Source: Burkholderia sp. Bp8963 (lineage in GTDB: Bacteria; Pseudomonadota; Gammaproteobacteria; Burkholderiales; Burkholderiaceae). From it: a stretch of 64,000 bases of DNA. This document shows, one piece after another, positions 19,035-28,167 of this stretch. Position numbers and translations under genes: made by a program. Location of the stretch: NCBI RefSeq assembly GCF_003854275.1, contig NZ_QTQP01000036.1, forward strand, positions 17,199 through 81,198, given 5' to 3'. The notes beneath the pieces were generated by a model, which ran no database searches, was not told the origin of the DNA, and was given only the letters and a program-made list of their open reading frames with translations. Position 1 is the stretch's first letter. Every line of letters begins with the position of its first letter.

Positions 19035-19106
19035 GCGGTCGCGGCTGCACGGGATGCGGCCGTTCGGACATCCAATGGTTACGCTCGCGGCGTTTCGGCG
19101 GCTGGC

Positions 19107-20096
19107 CTAGCGGCTGCCGCGTCGATAGATCGCAATGCCGTTGGCGCTGATGTCGAACGCCATGAGATCCTCGCCGATGACCAACGGGCCGTCGTACGAT
19201 TCGCGTGTTTGCGCGACGATCTCATCGGTCGTTACGCTCGGCACCGTTGACGAGCCGATCAACGAAAGGTGCGTATAGACAGCGAGCCTGGGGTGCGCAC
19301 GGGTGAACACCGCGCCGGCCTGCTGAGGCGTGACGTGGTGTGCGGCGATGCGCTGAATCGCGGGGCTCTTCATCAATTCGGGCTCGACGGCGAATACCTC
19401 GTGCACCAGCAGATCGGTGCCGGTGCCGTATTTCACGACGTTCTCGTTCATCTTCGTGTCGCCCGACACGAGAACGGCATGGCCTGCGTAGTCGATTCGG
19501 TATCCGTATGCAGGCTTGACCGCTTCACCCTGATTGACTTCGAATGCGGTGACGCGAAGCCCGCCCCGTTCGTACACGACGCCGTCCTTCGAGAACTCGT
19601 CGACCTTGACCTCGACGCCTGCTCGCGAGAGCTTCTGGTCGGCCATCCGGATTCTGATGTCTGCCGCATACGCGCGCTCGAGATTCGCCATCAGCTCCGC
19701 GGCGCCGGTCGGCCCGATCACGTGGAACGGCGCGTTGCGCTGCCCGAACGGGGGCGGCAGCCACCCGGTAAGCCACAGGTCGGGAACGCCGACGGTATGG
19801 TCGGAATGGTATTGGGTCAGAAAGAGCGCGTCGATCCTGCCGAGCGGGATGTTCAACTGACCGAGCCGCATCGTGACGCCACGCCCGGCGTCGATGAGTA
19901 TTTTCTGGTTGCCGGCCTCGATCAGCGTGCTAACACTGAAACGATCGATCGTCGGATCGGGCGCGCCCGTCCCGAGCAACGTGACGCGCAATACATCGGC
20001 ACTCGCCGGATCCTGTGCCGTTGCGGCGCTCGGGTATGCGGCAACGAGACACAGAATTGCGCAGGCCTTCACCGCGATTAGCCAAAGTCGCTTCAT
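19107..20096 (-). CDS. Exported metallo-beta-lactamase-fold hydrolase
   Basis: This 329-residue protein has a signal peptide (about 1–27, ending AATAQD) and an RNase Z/arylsulfatase-like MBL fold: VTLLGTGAPDP, ILIDAGRG, LFLTQYHSDHTVGVPDLWLTGWL, VSGDTKMN, AAHHVTPQQAG. The HxHxDH motif reads Q95-Y-H97-S-D99-H100, so the first histidine is a glutamine (codon CAA). H97, D99, H100 and later acidic/His residues remain. GAGGAGAC precedes the chosen ATG. It could be a sulfatase, lactonase or phosphodiesterase acting outside the cytoplasm. The lost ligand may weaken the first metal site. Confidence 0.85.
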   Translation of the reverse strand: MKRLWLIAVKACAILCLVAAYPSAATAQDPASADVLRVTLLGTGAPDPTIDRFSVSTLIEAGNQKILIDAGRGVTMRLGQLNIPLGRIDALFLTQYHSDHTVGVPDLWLTGWLPPPFGQRNAPFHVIGPTGAAELMANLERAYAADIRIRMADQKLSRAGVEVKVDEFSKDGVVYERGGLRVTAFEVNQGEAVKPAYGYRIDYAGHAVLVSGDTKMNENVVKYGTGTDLLVHEVFAVEPELMKSPAIQRIAAHHVTPQQAGAVFTRAHPRLAVYTHLSLIGSSTVPSVTTDEIVAQTRESYDGPLVIGEDLMAFDISANGIAIYRRGSR

Positions 20097-20326
20097 GCCG
20101 GTCTCCTCCGTCGAGCCTGGCGACAGCTCGCGTCTAGATTTCACGCGGTTGCCGTTCAGTATAGTGCGGCCATGCATCACTGCGAGCGTCTTAAACAGCA
20201 AAACGATACCGGCCGTTGAGTCTGCAATGCCGTCTGCCCTGACTCCATCGCTGACCGGCGCGTCACCTTCACGACAAAAACTTCACAACCGCTTGCGTAG
20301 TATTCGGGCCGGGAGAGGAGGTGCCA

Positions 20327-20449
20327 TTGGACGAGCCGCATGCGGTGACCACACGCCCGGACGGCCCCGTTGCGTCCGAGGTGGCCGAGCGCAAGCAACG
20401 CGGCCACCTCAGCCGTGCCGCGCAGCTGCTGCGGACAAATGGCTGCTGA
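20327..20449 (+). CDS. Possible small protein, 40 residues
   Basis: A TTG start at 20327 follows a near-perfect AGGAGG ribosome site at 6-nt spacing and opens a 40-residue frame (MDEPHAVTTRPDGP..., ending LLRTNGC). It stops 30 bp before the PAP2 gene, so it might be a leader peptide or a small co-transcribed protein. No known family recognised. The strong ribosome site is the main support, and TTG starts make this uncertain. Confidence 0.35.
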   Translation: MDEPHAVTTRPDGPVASEVAERKQRGHLSRAAQLLRTNGC

Positions 20450-20479
20450 CGGATTCATCATCTGACTACAAATCGCTCT

Positions 20480-21082
20480 ATGGATAGCATCGAGGCATTT
20501 AACCAAGCGCTTTTCCTGATGATCAACGGCACGCCGATGACGCCATCCTGGGTGGTCGGTGTGGCGCTCGTCGTCGCGGACTACATGATCTGGCTGATTC
20601 CGCTGCTGATGACCGCCATGTGGCTCTCAGGCAGCAATCGACAACGCGAACTGGCAATCCGTGCGTGCGTTCTCGCGCTGCTGGCGCTCGGCGCCAACCA
20701 ACTGATCGGTCTTGGCTGGTCTCATCCGCGACCGTTTGCGATCGGCCTTGGACATACGTTTCTTCCGCACGCGCCCGATTCCTCTTTTCCGAGCGATCAC
20801 GCCACTGTGTTCGCCAGCATTGCGCTGACGCTGCTCATCGAGCGAATGCGATGGCTGGGAGGCATGACGCTTGTCGTGGGGATCGCAGTTGCATGGGCGC
20901 GGGTATTTCTCGGCGTGCACTTTCCGCTCGACATGATTGGTGCAGTGGCCGTCACATGCGTTGCGTATGCAGTGATGGCGCCGTTCTGGAGAATGAGTGG
21001 CCCGACCGTGACGCGTCTCGCCATCATGCTTTACCGTACGCTGCTCGCGTGGCCAATCAACCGTGGCTGGCTGCGAGCCTGA
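20480..21082 (+). CDS. PAP2-type undecaprenyl-diphosphatase (BcrC-like)
   Basis: This 200-residue inner-membrane phosphatase likely removes a phosphate from undecaprenyl pyrophosphate in the periplasm, recycling the cell-wall lipid carrier. The PAP2 motifs are visible: GWSHPRP (motif 1), SSFPSDHATVFAS (motif 2) and WARVFLGVHFPLDMIGA (motif 3). Five or six membrane spans are expected. Translation starts at the ATG at 20480. It converges with the chromate operon. BcrC-like enzymes can give bacitracin resistance, but here that is only by family. Confidence 0.9.
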   Translation: MDSIEAFNQALFLMINGTPMTPSWVVGVALVVADYMIWLIPLLMTAMWLSGSNRQRELAIRACVLALLALGANQLIGLGWSHPRPFAIGLGHTFLPHAPDSSFPSDHATVFASIALTLLIERMRWLGGMTLVVGIAVAWARVFLGVHFPLDMIGAVAVTCVAYAVMAPFWRMSGPTVTRLAIMLYRTLLAWPINRGWLRA

Positions 21083-21178
21083 CCTTCAATGAAGACCTCG
21101 AACCGACCTTCAGCTCGGTAAGGCGACCGCCGCTCGAGCGGGGAGCCACACGCAACACGGACGTCGGGCGAAGTCCCC

Positions 21179-22219
21179 TTATCGGGGTTCCATAACGCGC
21201 AGCACTGCCCGGCCGCCAACATCTTTCAGAGGGAAGTACGACCGGTGTGTGGCCGGGTCGACTGCGACGACATGCGCATTCGGTCCGAGGCGGCCCTCGC
21301 CAATCCTGGTGACAGTCGAGCCTCTGACGCTGAACATCGAACCGATGCCGGCTTCGCCCGCAACATAAAGGGTGCCCGCAGACGAATCGAACGCAAGCAC
21401 ATCGGGGTCGCTGCCGATGTCGAACGCCTGGACGACGCGCTGTGCGCGCAAATCAAAGACGAGAAGCTTGTCGTTGCCCTCGCACGCGATGAAGGCGAGA
21501 CGATCCCACGAATCGATCAACAGGCCGTGATTGCCTTTGGTGCCCGGCAGATCGAAGCGGCCGACGACTCGGTCCGTCGCCGGATCGATTTCGACGAGCT
21601 GACGGCGCGTCTGGACGTTCACGAAGATGTGACGGGAAACCGGGTCGTATTGCGTGTTGCCGGCCTCGCCGTCGAGCGGGATCGTCGCGATGCGCTGGTT
21701 ACGCTGAACATCGACGACCGTTTCCGTTTTCCCGTATTCATCGGAGACGTACAGCTTGCGCACGTCGGGCGCGTAGGCCATCCCGTCCGGGTAATGCCCT
21801 CCCGGCATTCGCGCGACGATTTTCAGCGTCGCCGCGTCGATCGCGACGATCTCGTCGGTACCGGTTGCGGATGCGTATACGCGCGACAGCTCCGGAACGA
21901 CGAGGACGCCGTGCACCGAAGACACGTCCGCAATCCGCGCGGTCACGCGCGACGCACGCGTATCGAAAACGATCACTTCCCCGTCGCCGAGGTGCGCGAT
22001 GAAGAGCCGGTTGCGGTTGGTATCCAGGCTCGCGTAATCGAGTCGGGTCGTGCGCCCGGGGAGCGGAATGTCCGCGACGTGCTTCAATGGCAGGCTGCCG
22101 AGCGCGAGATCGTCCCCGATGGCGTCAGTCCGATAGGCGACAAGGCTCGCTACCACAATCACGATCGAAAGCGCGACAAGCACAAGAAGGCGGTAGCGCC
22201 CGTTTCGGAGGTGTCCCAT
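21179..22219 (-). CDS. YVTN/YncE-like beta-propeller protein
   Basis: This 346-residue protein has one N-terminal membrane segment (about 8–28) and a repeat-built beta-propeller. Repeats show the YVTN-type pattern: LFIAHLGDGEVIVFDTRASRV, VYASATGTDEIVAIDAATLK, LYVSDEYGKTETVVDVQRN, AFIACEGNDKLLVFDLRAQ. It is probably a periplasmic, membrane-anchored binding or scaffold protein. GAGGAT lies just upstream of the ATG at 22219. A 59-bp gap separates it from the MFS gene, and the strand matches, so it is likely the last gene of the chromate operon. Its role there is unknown. Confidence 0.85.
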   Translation of the reverse strand: MGHLRNGRYRLLVLVALSIVIVVASLVAYRTDAIGDDLALGSLPLKHVADIPLPGRTTRLDYASLDTNRNRLFIAHLGDGEVIVFDTRASRVTARIADVSSVHGVLVVPELSRVYASATGTDEIVAIDAATLKIVARMPGGHYPDGMAYAPDVRKLYVSDEYGKTETVVDVQRNQRIATIPLDGEAGNTQYDPVSRHIFVNVQTRRQLVEIDPATDRVVGRFDLPGTKGNHGLLIDSWDRLAFIACEGNDKLLVFDLRAQRVVQAFDIGSDPDVLAFDSSAGTLYVAGEAGIGSMFSVRGSTVTRIGEGRLGPNAHVVAVDPATHRSYFPLKDVGGRAVLRVMEPR

Positions 22220-22278
22220 GATTCCATCCTCGGTGGACCGTTGCTGCCGCACTGGCTGCGAGCCGAGTGCGGAGCCCT

Positions 22279-23547
22279 CTATGGCTTGGCCTCTTCGTCC
22301 GGTTTGATGTGGCGGAAAGCGACCAGCAGCGAAAGGTCATACGCGATCTTAAACGCACCGCATGCGACCAGCGGCGCGCCGAGCCAGCCAAGACTGAACA
22401 AGCCGCCGGCCAATGTCGGTGCAATCGCTGCTGCCAGGCTGCGCGGCACGGACGTGAAGCTGGCCGCGGCCGGGCGCTCCGCTGGCGTGACGACGGCCAT
22501 GACGTAGGCAGTTCGGGTCGGCACATCCATCTGCGACATGGCGCTGCGCATGAGCAGGAGCGTCAACGTCACCGGCAGCGATGGCGCCAAGGCCGCACCG
22601 ATCAGGCAGACGCTCGACGGGATGTGCGTGAAGACCATGGTGTTGAGCAGACCGATCTTGCGTGAGAGCGGCGCCGCCGCGAGTTGGGAGCCTGCGGCAA
22701 GCAGTCCGGTGCAGAAAAAGAACTGGCCCGCCGCGCTGACGGAGAACCCGAAACGCTGCATCAGCCAGAGCGCCAGCAGCGAGTTCACGACGAGGCCACC
22801 CGCGAACGCGTCGACGCTGAACAGCAGCGCAAGCCGCGTGACGATGCGCCGCGATGGCCCGAGCGGAGGCGCGACTGTCGCCGCGTGCGATCGCGAACGC
22901 GGCAATCGGGTGTACAGCATGCAGACCGCGAGGCCGGTCGCCGCATAAACAAGAAACATCACGCGCATTGCGGCCAGCTGCGAAATCCCGGTGCGCGATG
23001 CAAGCCAGAGTGGCAGGCCCGCGGCGAGCGAGCCCAATGCGGCCGACACGGCGCCGACCAGGCTGTAACGGGCAAACAGCGCGGTTCGCGCGTCGCCGGT
23101 CGCCGCTTCGGCAAGACGCGCCTGCTCGAGCGGCAGGAACAGGCTGACGTCGCCGGAACTCGGATTGAGCGTGCCGACGAAGGCCACGACAAGCAGTGGC
23201 CACATCGTCGACAGGCTGGCGAAGCCGATGCCGGTGGCGGCCATCAGGACGGCTGCGAGCGTCAACATCCGGCGGTGCGGGAAGCGACTGGCCACCACGC
23301 CGACCGCGATCGTCGCGACAGCCGAGCCCATCAGCGTCGCGGTGCTGATCAGTCCCACATCGATTTGCACGAAGCCGAGCGAGAGCAAATACGCGGGGAG
23401 CAGCACTGCGATGAAGCCGTCACAGAATCCACGCAGACCCCGGCTCACGAGGATGATCCACGCAGCAGGCTCGACGCCGGCCGGAAGGAGCCGACGCGAA
23501 AGACGAATTGCGAACGAGATGGCCACGCGGCCGCTAGGTACGTGCAT
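22279..23547 (-). CDS. MFS transporter of the chromate operon
   Basis: This 422-residue, 12-span MFS protein starts inside the end of the ChrB-C gene (14-bp overlap), which argues for translational coupling. Features: GLRGFCDGFIAVLLPAYLLSLGF in TM1, VVASRFPHRRML after TM2, FVGTLNPSSGDVSLFLPLEQARLAE, and a clear second half. MFS genes are often found in chr clusters, but their substrate is not settled; sulfate-like oxyanion or stress-product export is possible. Confidence 0.87.
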   Translation of the reverse strand: MHVPSGRVAISFAIRLSRRLLPAGVEPAAWIILVSRGLRGFCDGFIAVLLPAYLLSLGFVQIDVGLISTATLMGSAVATIAVGVVASRFPHRRMLTLAAVLMAATGIGFASLSTMWPLLVVAFVGTLNPSSGDVSLFLPLEQARLAEAATGDARTALFARYSLVGAVSAALGSLAAGLPLWLASRTGISQLAAMRVMFLVYAATGLAVCMLYTRLPRSRSHAATVAPPLGPSRRIVTRLALLFSVDAFAGGLVVNSLLALWLMQRFGFSVSAAGQFFFCTGLLAAGSQLAAAPLSRKIGLLNTMVFTHIPSSVCLIGAALAPSLPVTLTLLLMRSAMSQMDVPTRTAYVMAVVTPAERPAAASFTSVPRSLAAAIAPTLAGGLFSLGWLGAPLVACGAFKIAYDLSLLVAFRHIKPDEEAKP

Positions 23548-23962
23548 CGCGCTGACACCACGCGTAGAGCGCGTCGTACATCACCGTCCCGTGCCGAAGT
23601 TGCTCGTGATCGTCGGCGAAGTTTTTGGAAAGGCCAATCGAGATGGCATACAGGCCGGCGGCTTCCGGCACGAGATCGAGTCGCCCGGTATCCGCGCCGC
23701 GCACGATCTCGGCGAGTTTGAGCAAGGCCGGGTCATGCAATTGGTACTTTTCGAGAAACGCATCGAAGCTGCAACGGTTGCCGTGGTGTCCCAGTTCGAC
23801 GTCAGGCACGTCGTAAGGAATCGCACCCGTTTCCTCCGCCAATCGCAACACGTCCGCGCCCGGAACGTAGAAGAACTCGGGGGTGTCGTCAATAAACCGG
23901 GCGATCAGCCACGGGCACGCGATGCGATCGATCTTCGGCCGTTCACGCGTAATCCATTTCAT
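23534..23962 (-). CDS. ChrB C-terminal-domain protein
   Basis: This 142-residue protein matches the C-terminal half of ChrB (compare RIACPWLIARFIDDTPEFFYVP here with VASAWLIRRFIDARARFVWLS in the full ChrB at 28164). Shared points include HGNRCSFDAFLEKYQLHDPALLKLAEIVRGAD and AAGLYAISIGLS. It lacks the N-terminal ChrB regulatory part, so it is likely the stand-alone chromate-resistance form rather than a DNA-binding regulator. CAGGAG precedes the ATG. It lies between chrA and the MFS gene. Confidence 0.88.
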   Translation of the reverse strand: MKWITRERPKIDRIACPWLIARFIDDTPEFFYVPGADVLRLAEETGAIPYDVPDVELGHHGNRCSFDAFLEKYQLHDPALLKLAEIVRGADTGRLDLVPEAAGLYAISIGLSKNFADDHEQLRHGTVMYDALYAWCQRDART

Positions 23963-24020
23963 GGCGCTTCTCCTGTCTGAATGTACGGAAGATCCGGGCG
24001 AATCTGAAGCGTTTCCACAT
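23943..24020 (-). CDS. Possible 25-residue leader peptide before ChrB-C
   Basis: A short frame starts at ATG 24020 after a consensus AAGGAG site and encodes a very basic peptide (MWKRFRFARIFRTFRQEKRH...), ending 20 nt inside the ChrB-C gene in another frame. The overlap and strong ribosome site fit a translational coupler. Whether the peptide itself has a role cannot be told. Confidence 0.35.
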   Translation of the reverse strand: MWKRFRFARIFRTFRQEKRHEMDYA

Positions 24021-24070
24021 GACTTACTCCTTGTCCAGTTGGCGCATCTGGCGAACGCCTACTCGTCGAA

Positions 24071-25495
24071 TCATCCGACCATGTGAATGGCGATCCCCGC
24101 GATACAGCATCCCGCGAGCGTGGTCATCATGCCGAGCCTGAATCGAAACAAGGCGACCATGGCTGCAGCCGACAGCAGCAACGACCATGGATCGAGACTG
24201 GACAGCACGGGAATTTGCAGCGTAATACCAAACAGATGTTTGACGTTGACCTGCGCAAACAGCGTATGAATCGCGAACCAGACAGCCAGATTCAGAATCA
24301 CGCCGACGACCGCGGCCAAGATTGTCGAGAGCACGGCGTTAAGCGCGCGATTGTTGCGCAACGCCTCGATGTACGGCGCGCCGATGAAGATGAACAGGAA
24401 CGACGGTGCGAAAGTCGCCCACTTGGCGAGGAAGCCGCCCAGCGTGCCCGCAAGCGCGGGATCGAGCGCACCGGGCTGGCGGAATGCTGCCATGAAGCCG
24501 ACGAACTGCACGACGCTGATGAGCGGTCCAGGCGTCGTTTCGGCCATCCCCAGACCTGCGAGCATTTCGCCGGGTGCGAGCCAGTGATAGTGATCGACAG
24601 CCTGCTGCGCGACATAGGTCAGGATCGCGTAGGCGCCACCGAAGGTCAGCACCGCCATCTTGCTGAAGAACGTGGCGATATGCGTGAACACGTTGTCCGC
24701 ACCGATCGTCGCCAGGAAGGCGAACAGCGGTCCGAGCCAAAGTAGCAGGCCGATTGCCGTTACCTTGAGCGCGCGGACATGCGACGGCCGCACGTGCTCG
24801 GGGATTTCCACTGCGAACGCGGCGTCGATCGCGGGTAGCGGGCCGTCGTCGTGGCCTGCCTCGCCGTGTCCCGCCGCGGTGCGCGGCGACATTGTTCCTG
24901 TTGCGCGGCCGATGATGCCGATCGCGGCCGCTGCGACGATGATGGCCGGGAACGGCACCGCGAAAAAGAAGATGCCGGCGAACGAAAGCGCGGCTACCGC
25001 AACCATCGCGCGCGTCTTCAACGCACGTCGGCCAACACGAATCACGGCTTCCAGCACGACCGCAAGGACAGCCGCCTTCAGGCCGAAGAACAGCGCCTGG
25101 ACATAACCAACGTTGCCATAGGTCGCATAGATCCAGCTCAAAACGCCGAGCGCCATGAGGCCGGGCAGGATGAACAGGATGCCGGCCACGAGGCCGCCGC
25201 GCGTCCGATGCAACAGCCAGCCGATATAAACGGCAAGCTTGTGCGCTTCCGGTCCGGGTACGAGCGTGCAATAGTTCAACGCATGCAGAAAGCGCGTCTC
25301 GCTGATCCAGCGCTTCTCCTCGACGAGAATCCGGTGCATCACGGCGATTTGTCCCGCGGGGCCGCCAAAGCTGAGCGCGGCCACGCGAACCCAAACCCGG
25401 AATGCGTCATGGAACGAGACGCCATGGCGCTCATGGGCCGGGGTGCTCGGCGTCATCGCGGCTACTCGCTGCGTCTCGACAGTATTCGTTTCCAT
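24071..25495 (-). CDS. chrA: Chromate efflux transporter ChrA, long form
   Basis: This 474-residue CHR-family inner-membrane protein should export chromate. Each half carries the CHR signature: FRVWVRVAALSFGGPAGQIAVMHR with LNYCTLVPGPEAHKLAVYIGWL in the N-half, and FSKMAVLTFGGAYAILTYVAQQAV with GLGMAETTPGPLISVVQFVGFMAAF in the C-half. A charged cytoplasmic loop joins the halves (about 205–255). The ATG at 25495 follows an upstream TTG. It is 63 bp after sod in the operon. Unlike the second ChrA in the same operon, it has a long central linker, so the two are distinct CHR subtypes. Confidence 0.95.
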   Translation of the reverse strand: METNTVETQRVAAMTPSTPAHERHGVSFHDAFRVWVRVAALSFGGPAGQIAVMHRILVEEKRWISETRFLHALNYCTLVPGPEAHKLAVYIGWLLHRTRGGLVAGILFILPGLMALGVLSWIYATYGNVGYVQALFFGLKAAVLAVVLEAVIRVGRRALKTRAMVAVAALSFAGIFFFAVPFPAIIVAAAAIGIIGRATGTMSPRTAAGHGEAGHDDGPLPAIDAAFAVEIPEHVRPSHVRALKVTAIGLLLWLGPLFAFLATIGADNVFTHIATFFSKMAVLTFGGAYAILTYVAQQAVDHYHWLAPGEMLAGLGMAETTPGPLISVVQFVGFMAAFRQPGALDPALAGTLGGFLAKWATFAPSFLFIFIGAPYIEALRNNRALNAVLSTILAAVVGVILNLAVWFAIHTLFAQVNVKHLFGITLQIPVLSSLDPWSLLLSAAAMVALFRFRLGMMTTLAGCCIAGIAIHMVG

Positions 25496-25558
25496 CAATT
25501 TGGCTGATTGGTTATGCCATTCTCAAGCGCGATGTCTTCATCGTGCTGCGTGTGCTGT

Positions 25559-26149
25559 TCAGGGGGCCACGGCGGCGAATCGCGACGCGACGTGGGTCCA
25601 GTTGATGTTCTGCATGAACGCATCGACATAGGCGGCGGCCTTGGCTCCGAAATCGATGTGATACGCATGCTCGTACATGTCGAGTGCCAACAGCGGCGTG
25701 CCGTCGGCCAGGGTGTGCGCATGGTCCGACGCCCACTGGTTGGTCAGTTTTCCGAGTCGCGGCGACCAGCTCAACAGCACCCAGCCAGAACCGCCACCGA
25801 GCGCCTTGCCCATAGACACGAATTCAGCACGCCAGCGGTCGACGCTGCCGAAATCGTGCTCGATCGCAGTCCCGAGTGCACCAGCGATCGACCCGCTTGC
25901 GCCGAGACCGTCGAAGTAAATCTCGTGCAGGACCATCGAATTCGCGGCGATCAGCTCTTCGCGCTTCAGTCCGTTCAGCACGAACACGGGTGCGCTCGCC
26001 GGGTCGATCGCGGCCAACTGGTCGGTGATGGCGTTCAGACGTTTGACGGCGCCGCCATAGTTGTTTTCGTAATGGCTGGCAATAAGCTTTTCCGACAAAC
26101 CTGCCAGCTGGGCAGGATTGCAAGCGAGGGCTTTCATTTCAAATGTCAT
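25559..26149 (-). CDS. Fe/Mn superoxide dismutase, cytosolic
   Basis: This 196-residue protein matches the Fe/Mn SOD family of chromate clusters. Probable metal ligands are H26 (KLIASHYENNYGG), H75 (NSMVLHEIYFDG), D157 and H161 (LALDMYEHAYHIDF). GGAGACGCAC precedes ATG 26149; an in-frame start ten codons upstream is less likely. No signal peptide, so it is cytosolic. Placed between the exported SOD and chrA, it likely removes superoxide made when chromate is reduced. Confidence 0.9.
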   Translation of the reverse strand: MTFEMKALACNPAQLAGLSEKLIASHYENNYGGAVKRLNAITDQLAAIDPASAPVFVLNGLKREELIAANSMVLHEIYFDGLGASGSIAGALGTAIEHDFGSVDRWRAEFVSMGKALGGGSGWVLLSWSPRLGKLTNQWASDHAHTLADGTPLLALDMYEHAYHIDFGAKAAAYVDAFMQNINWTHVASRFAAVAP

Positions 26150-26220
26150 GTGCGTCTCCTGGAGGAAAGGAACAGACATGTTGGCGCTTTCTTAACGCGT
26201 CTTCTGCGCGCGACAGCCGT

Positions 26221-26955
26221 TCACGTCGCTTTCCGCGCTGGCATGGCCGCCTGGAGTCTCAGAGCGGCGTTGTCCCAGTTGATGATGCCGAAAAGCTGGT
26301 TGACGTATTCGCTGCGCCGATTCTGGTACTTCAGGTAATAGGCGTGCTCGAACACGTCGAGGACGAGGATCGGCTGGATGCCCCAGGCGGTCAGCTTCTG
26401 GTGGTTCTCGCACTGCAGGATCATCAGCCGGCCCGTGACGGGGTGGTAGCCGACGATCCCCCAGCCGGACGCCTCGATGGCGACCGTTGCCGCGACCAGT
26501 TGCGCCTTGAACTTCGCGTAGGAGCCAAAATTCCGGTCGATCGCCTTCGCCAGTTCGCCCTTTGGTTCGCCACCTTTGCCTGACACGCTTGTCCAGTAGA
26601 CGGTATGCAGAATGTGGCTGGAAAGCTGGAAGGCGAGCTCTTTCTCGTAGTGCTTCACCAGCGCGAAGTCGTTCGAGTCCCGCGCCTTCGCCAGTGCCTC
26701 TTCCGCCTTGTTTGCGGCGGCCGCTGCGGGCTTGTGGTGAAAGTTGTAGTGCAGCTCGACCGTGCGGGCATCGATGACCGGTTCCAGCGCATCGTATGCA
26801 AACGGCAAGGGCGCCGCCGAATATTTGCCATCCGCGTCGGTCAGCTTGTCGACGTAGCCGGGGTTCTCGGCAGCATGCGCGGATCGCACCTGGGCAAGTA
26901 GAACGCCTGCGCCAACCGCAGCGCTGTTGTGCAGGAAGGTACGACGTGTTTTCAT
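26221..26955 (-). CDS. Fe/Mn superoxide dismutase with Tat signal
   Basis: This 244-residue protein has a twin-arginine signal (KTRRTFLHNSAAVGAG...RSAHAAE, about 1–29) and then an SOD fold. Likely ligands are H69 (TVELHYNFHH), H117 (SSHILHTVYWTS), D200 and H204 (LVLDVFEHAYYLKYQNRR). The typical hairpin pair is present (ELHYNFHHKP). It should fold in the cytosol with its metal and be exported to the periplasm. It lies 27 bp after chrA2 and 71 bp before the cytosolic SOD, so the operon covers both compartments. Confidence 0.9.
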   Translation of the reverse strand: MKTRRTFLHNSAAVGAGVLLAQVRSAHAAENPGYVDKLTDADGKYSAAPLPFAYDALEPVIDARTVELHYNFHHKPAAAAANKAEEALAKARDSNDFALVKHYEKELAFQLSSHILHTVYWTSVSGKGGEPKGELAKAIDRNFGSYAKFKAQLVAATVAIEASGWGIVGYHPVTGRLMILQCENHQKLTAWGIQPILVLDVFEHAYYLKYQNRRSEYVNQLFGIINWDNAALRLQAAMPARKAT

Positions 26956-26982
26956 GGATCTTGTCCTCGCAAGTGTGCGATG

Positions 26983-28167
26983 TCAGATGCCGTGCGAATG
27001 GACGAGCGGATAAACAACGAGACCTATGAGGGCTGCTGCAATGACGATGATCGGCTCTTGCAGCTTTTTGAAACGCCACAGCAGCAGGACCGTAGCGAGC
27101 GCGAGCAGAACCGTCGGCCAGTCGACGATCGAACGCCGCGCGATGACGATCACCGAGCCGGTAATCGCGCCGACGGCCGCGGCCGTGATGCCGTCGACGA
27201 ACGCCTTGACGGCGGGCAACTTGCCATACTTCTTGAAGTACGGCGCGGGCAGCACCGTGAAGAGATAGCAGGGCAGGAACGTGCCGAGCGCGGCCACGCA
27301 AGCGCCGGCGAATCCCGCAACGAGATAGCCGATGAAGCCGACGGTGATCACGACGGGGCCCGGCGTGATCATCGCGACCGCGACTGCGTCGACGAACTGC
27401 TTGTCGTTGAGCCAGTGGTGCTCGGTGACGACACCGCCATAGAGGAACGGCACGATTGCAAGGCCCGAGCCGAACACGAAGACACCCGCCTTGGTGAAGA
27501 ACAGGCCGATCTGGCCGAGTAGCGGCCAGTCGAAACCGCTGAGTACGCCGCTCGCCACCGGGATCGGCGCCGCGGCAAGCGCATTCAGTCCGGTTTTGTT
27601 GAGCCATTTCGGCGGAGCGCGCCAGAACCAGTTGATGAGTCCGCCCGCAATGAAGAGCCATGCGATTTCGGATTCGGTCACCACGGTGACCGCTGCGACC
27701 GTCAGGTAGATCGCCCACAGCAACCGGTTTTTGCCGATGGTCTTCGTGGTGAGCTTGTACGCGCTCATCGCGATGATGCCGACCACGGCGGCGCCCACGC
27801 CATAGAAGGCCGCCTGCATCCAGGACAGTCCGCCGAAGTGCGCGTAGGCCCAGCCGAGGGCCGCCACCATCAGGAACGACGGCAATACGAACGCATTGCC
27901 GGCCAGCGTCGCACCCACGATGTGATAGTGCACATAGCCCATGTAGATGCCGAGCTGCGCGGCGAGCGGACCGGGCATCATCTGGGCCAGCGCGAGCCCT
28001 TCGCGGTAATCCGACTCGCTGATCCACCCACGCCGTTCAACCAGATCACGATGCATGTAACCGACCAGCGCCACAGGGCCGCCAAATCCGAACGTGCCAA
28101 GCCGCAGCATGTACAGGACCAATTGTCCAAGGGTGTAGCCCGGCGCGGTTGCTGTCGTGGTGTTCAT
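26983..28167 (-). CDS. chrA: Chromate efflux transporter ChrA, second type
   Basis: This 394-residue CHR-family transporter has both halves: LGTFGFGGPVALVGYMHRDLVERRGW with LAQMMPGPLAAQLGIYMGY, and FTKAGVFVFGSGLAIVPFLYGGVV with AVAMITPGPVVITVGFIGYLVAGF. About ten to twelve membrane spans are expected. It lacks the long central linker of the other ChrA. Its start overlaps the chrB stop by 4 bp (ATGA), the classic chrB–chrA coupling. It likely exports chromate by a proton-linked mechanism. Confidence 0.95.
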   Translation of the reverse strand: MNTTTATAPGYTLGQLVLYMLRLGTFGFGGPVALVGYMHRDLVERRGWISESDYREGLALAQMMPGPLAAQLGIYMGYVHYHIVGATLAGNAFVLPSFLMVAALGWAYAHFGGLSWMQAAFYGVGAAVVGIIAMSAYKLTTKTIGKNRLLWAIYLTVAAVTVVTESEIAWLFIAGGLINWFWRAPPKWLNKTGLNALAAAPIPVASGVLSGFDWPLLGQIGLFFTKAGVFVFGSGLAIVPFLYGGVVTEHHWLNDKQFVDAVAVAMITPGPVVITVGFIGYLVAGFAGACVAALGTFLPCYLFTVLPAPYFKKYGKLPAVKAFVDGITAAAVGAITGSVIVIARRSIVDWPTVLLALATVLLLWRFKKLQEPIIVIAAALIGLVVYPLVHSHGI

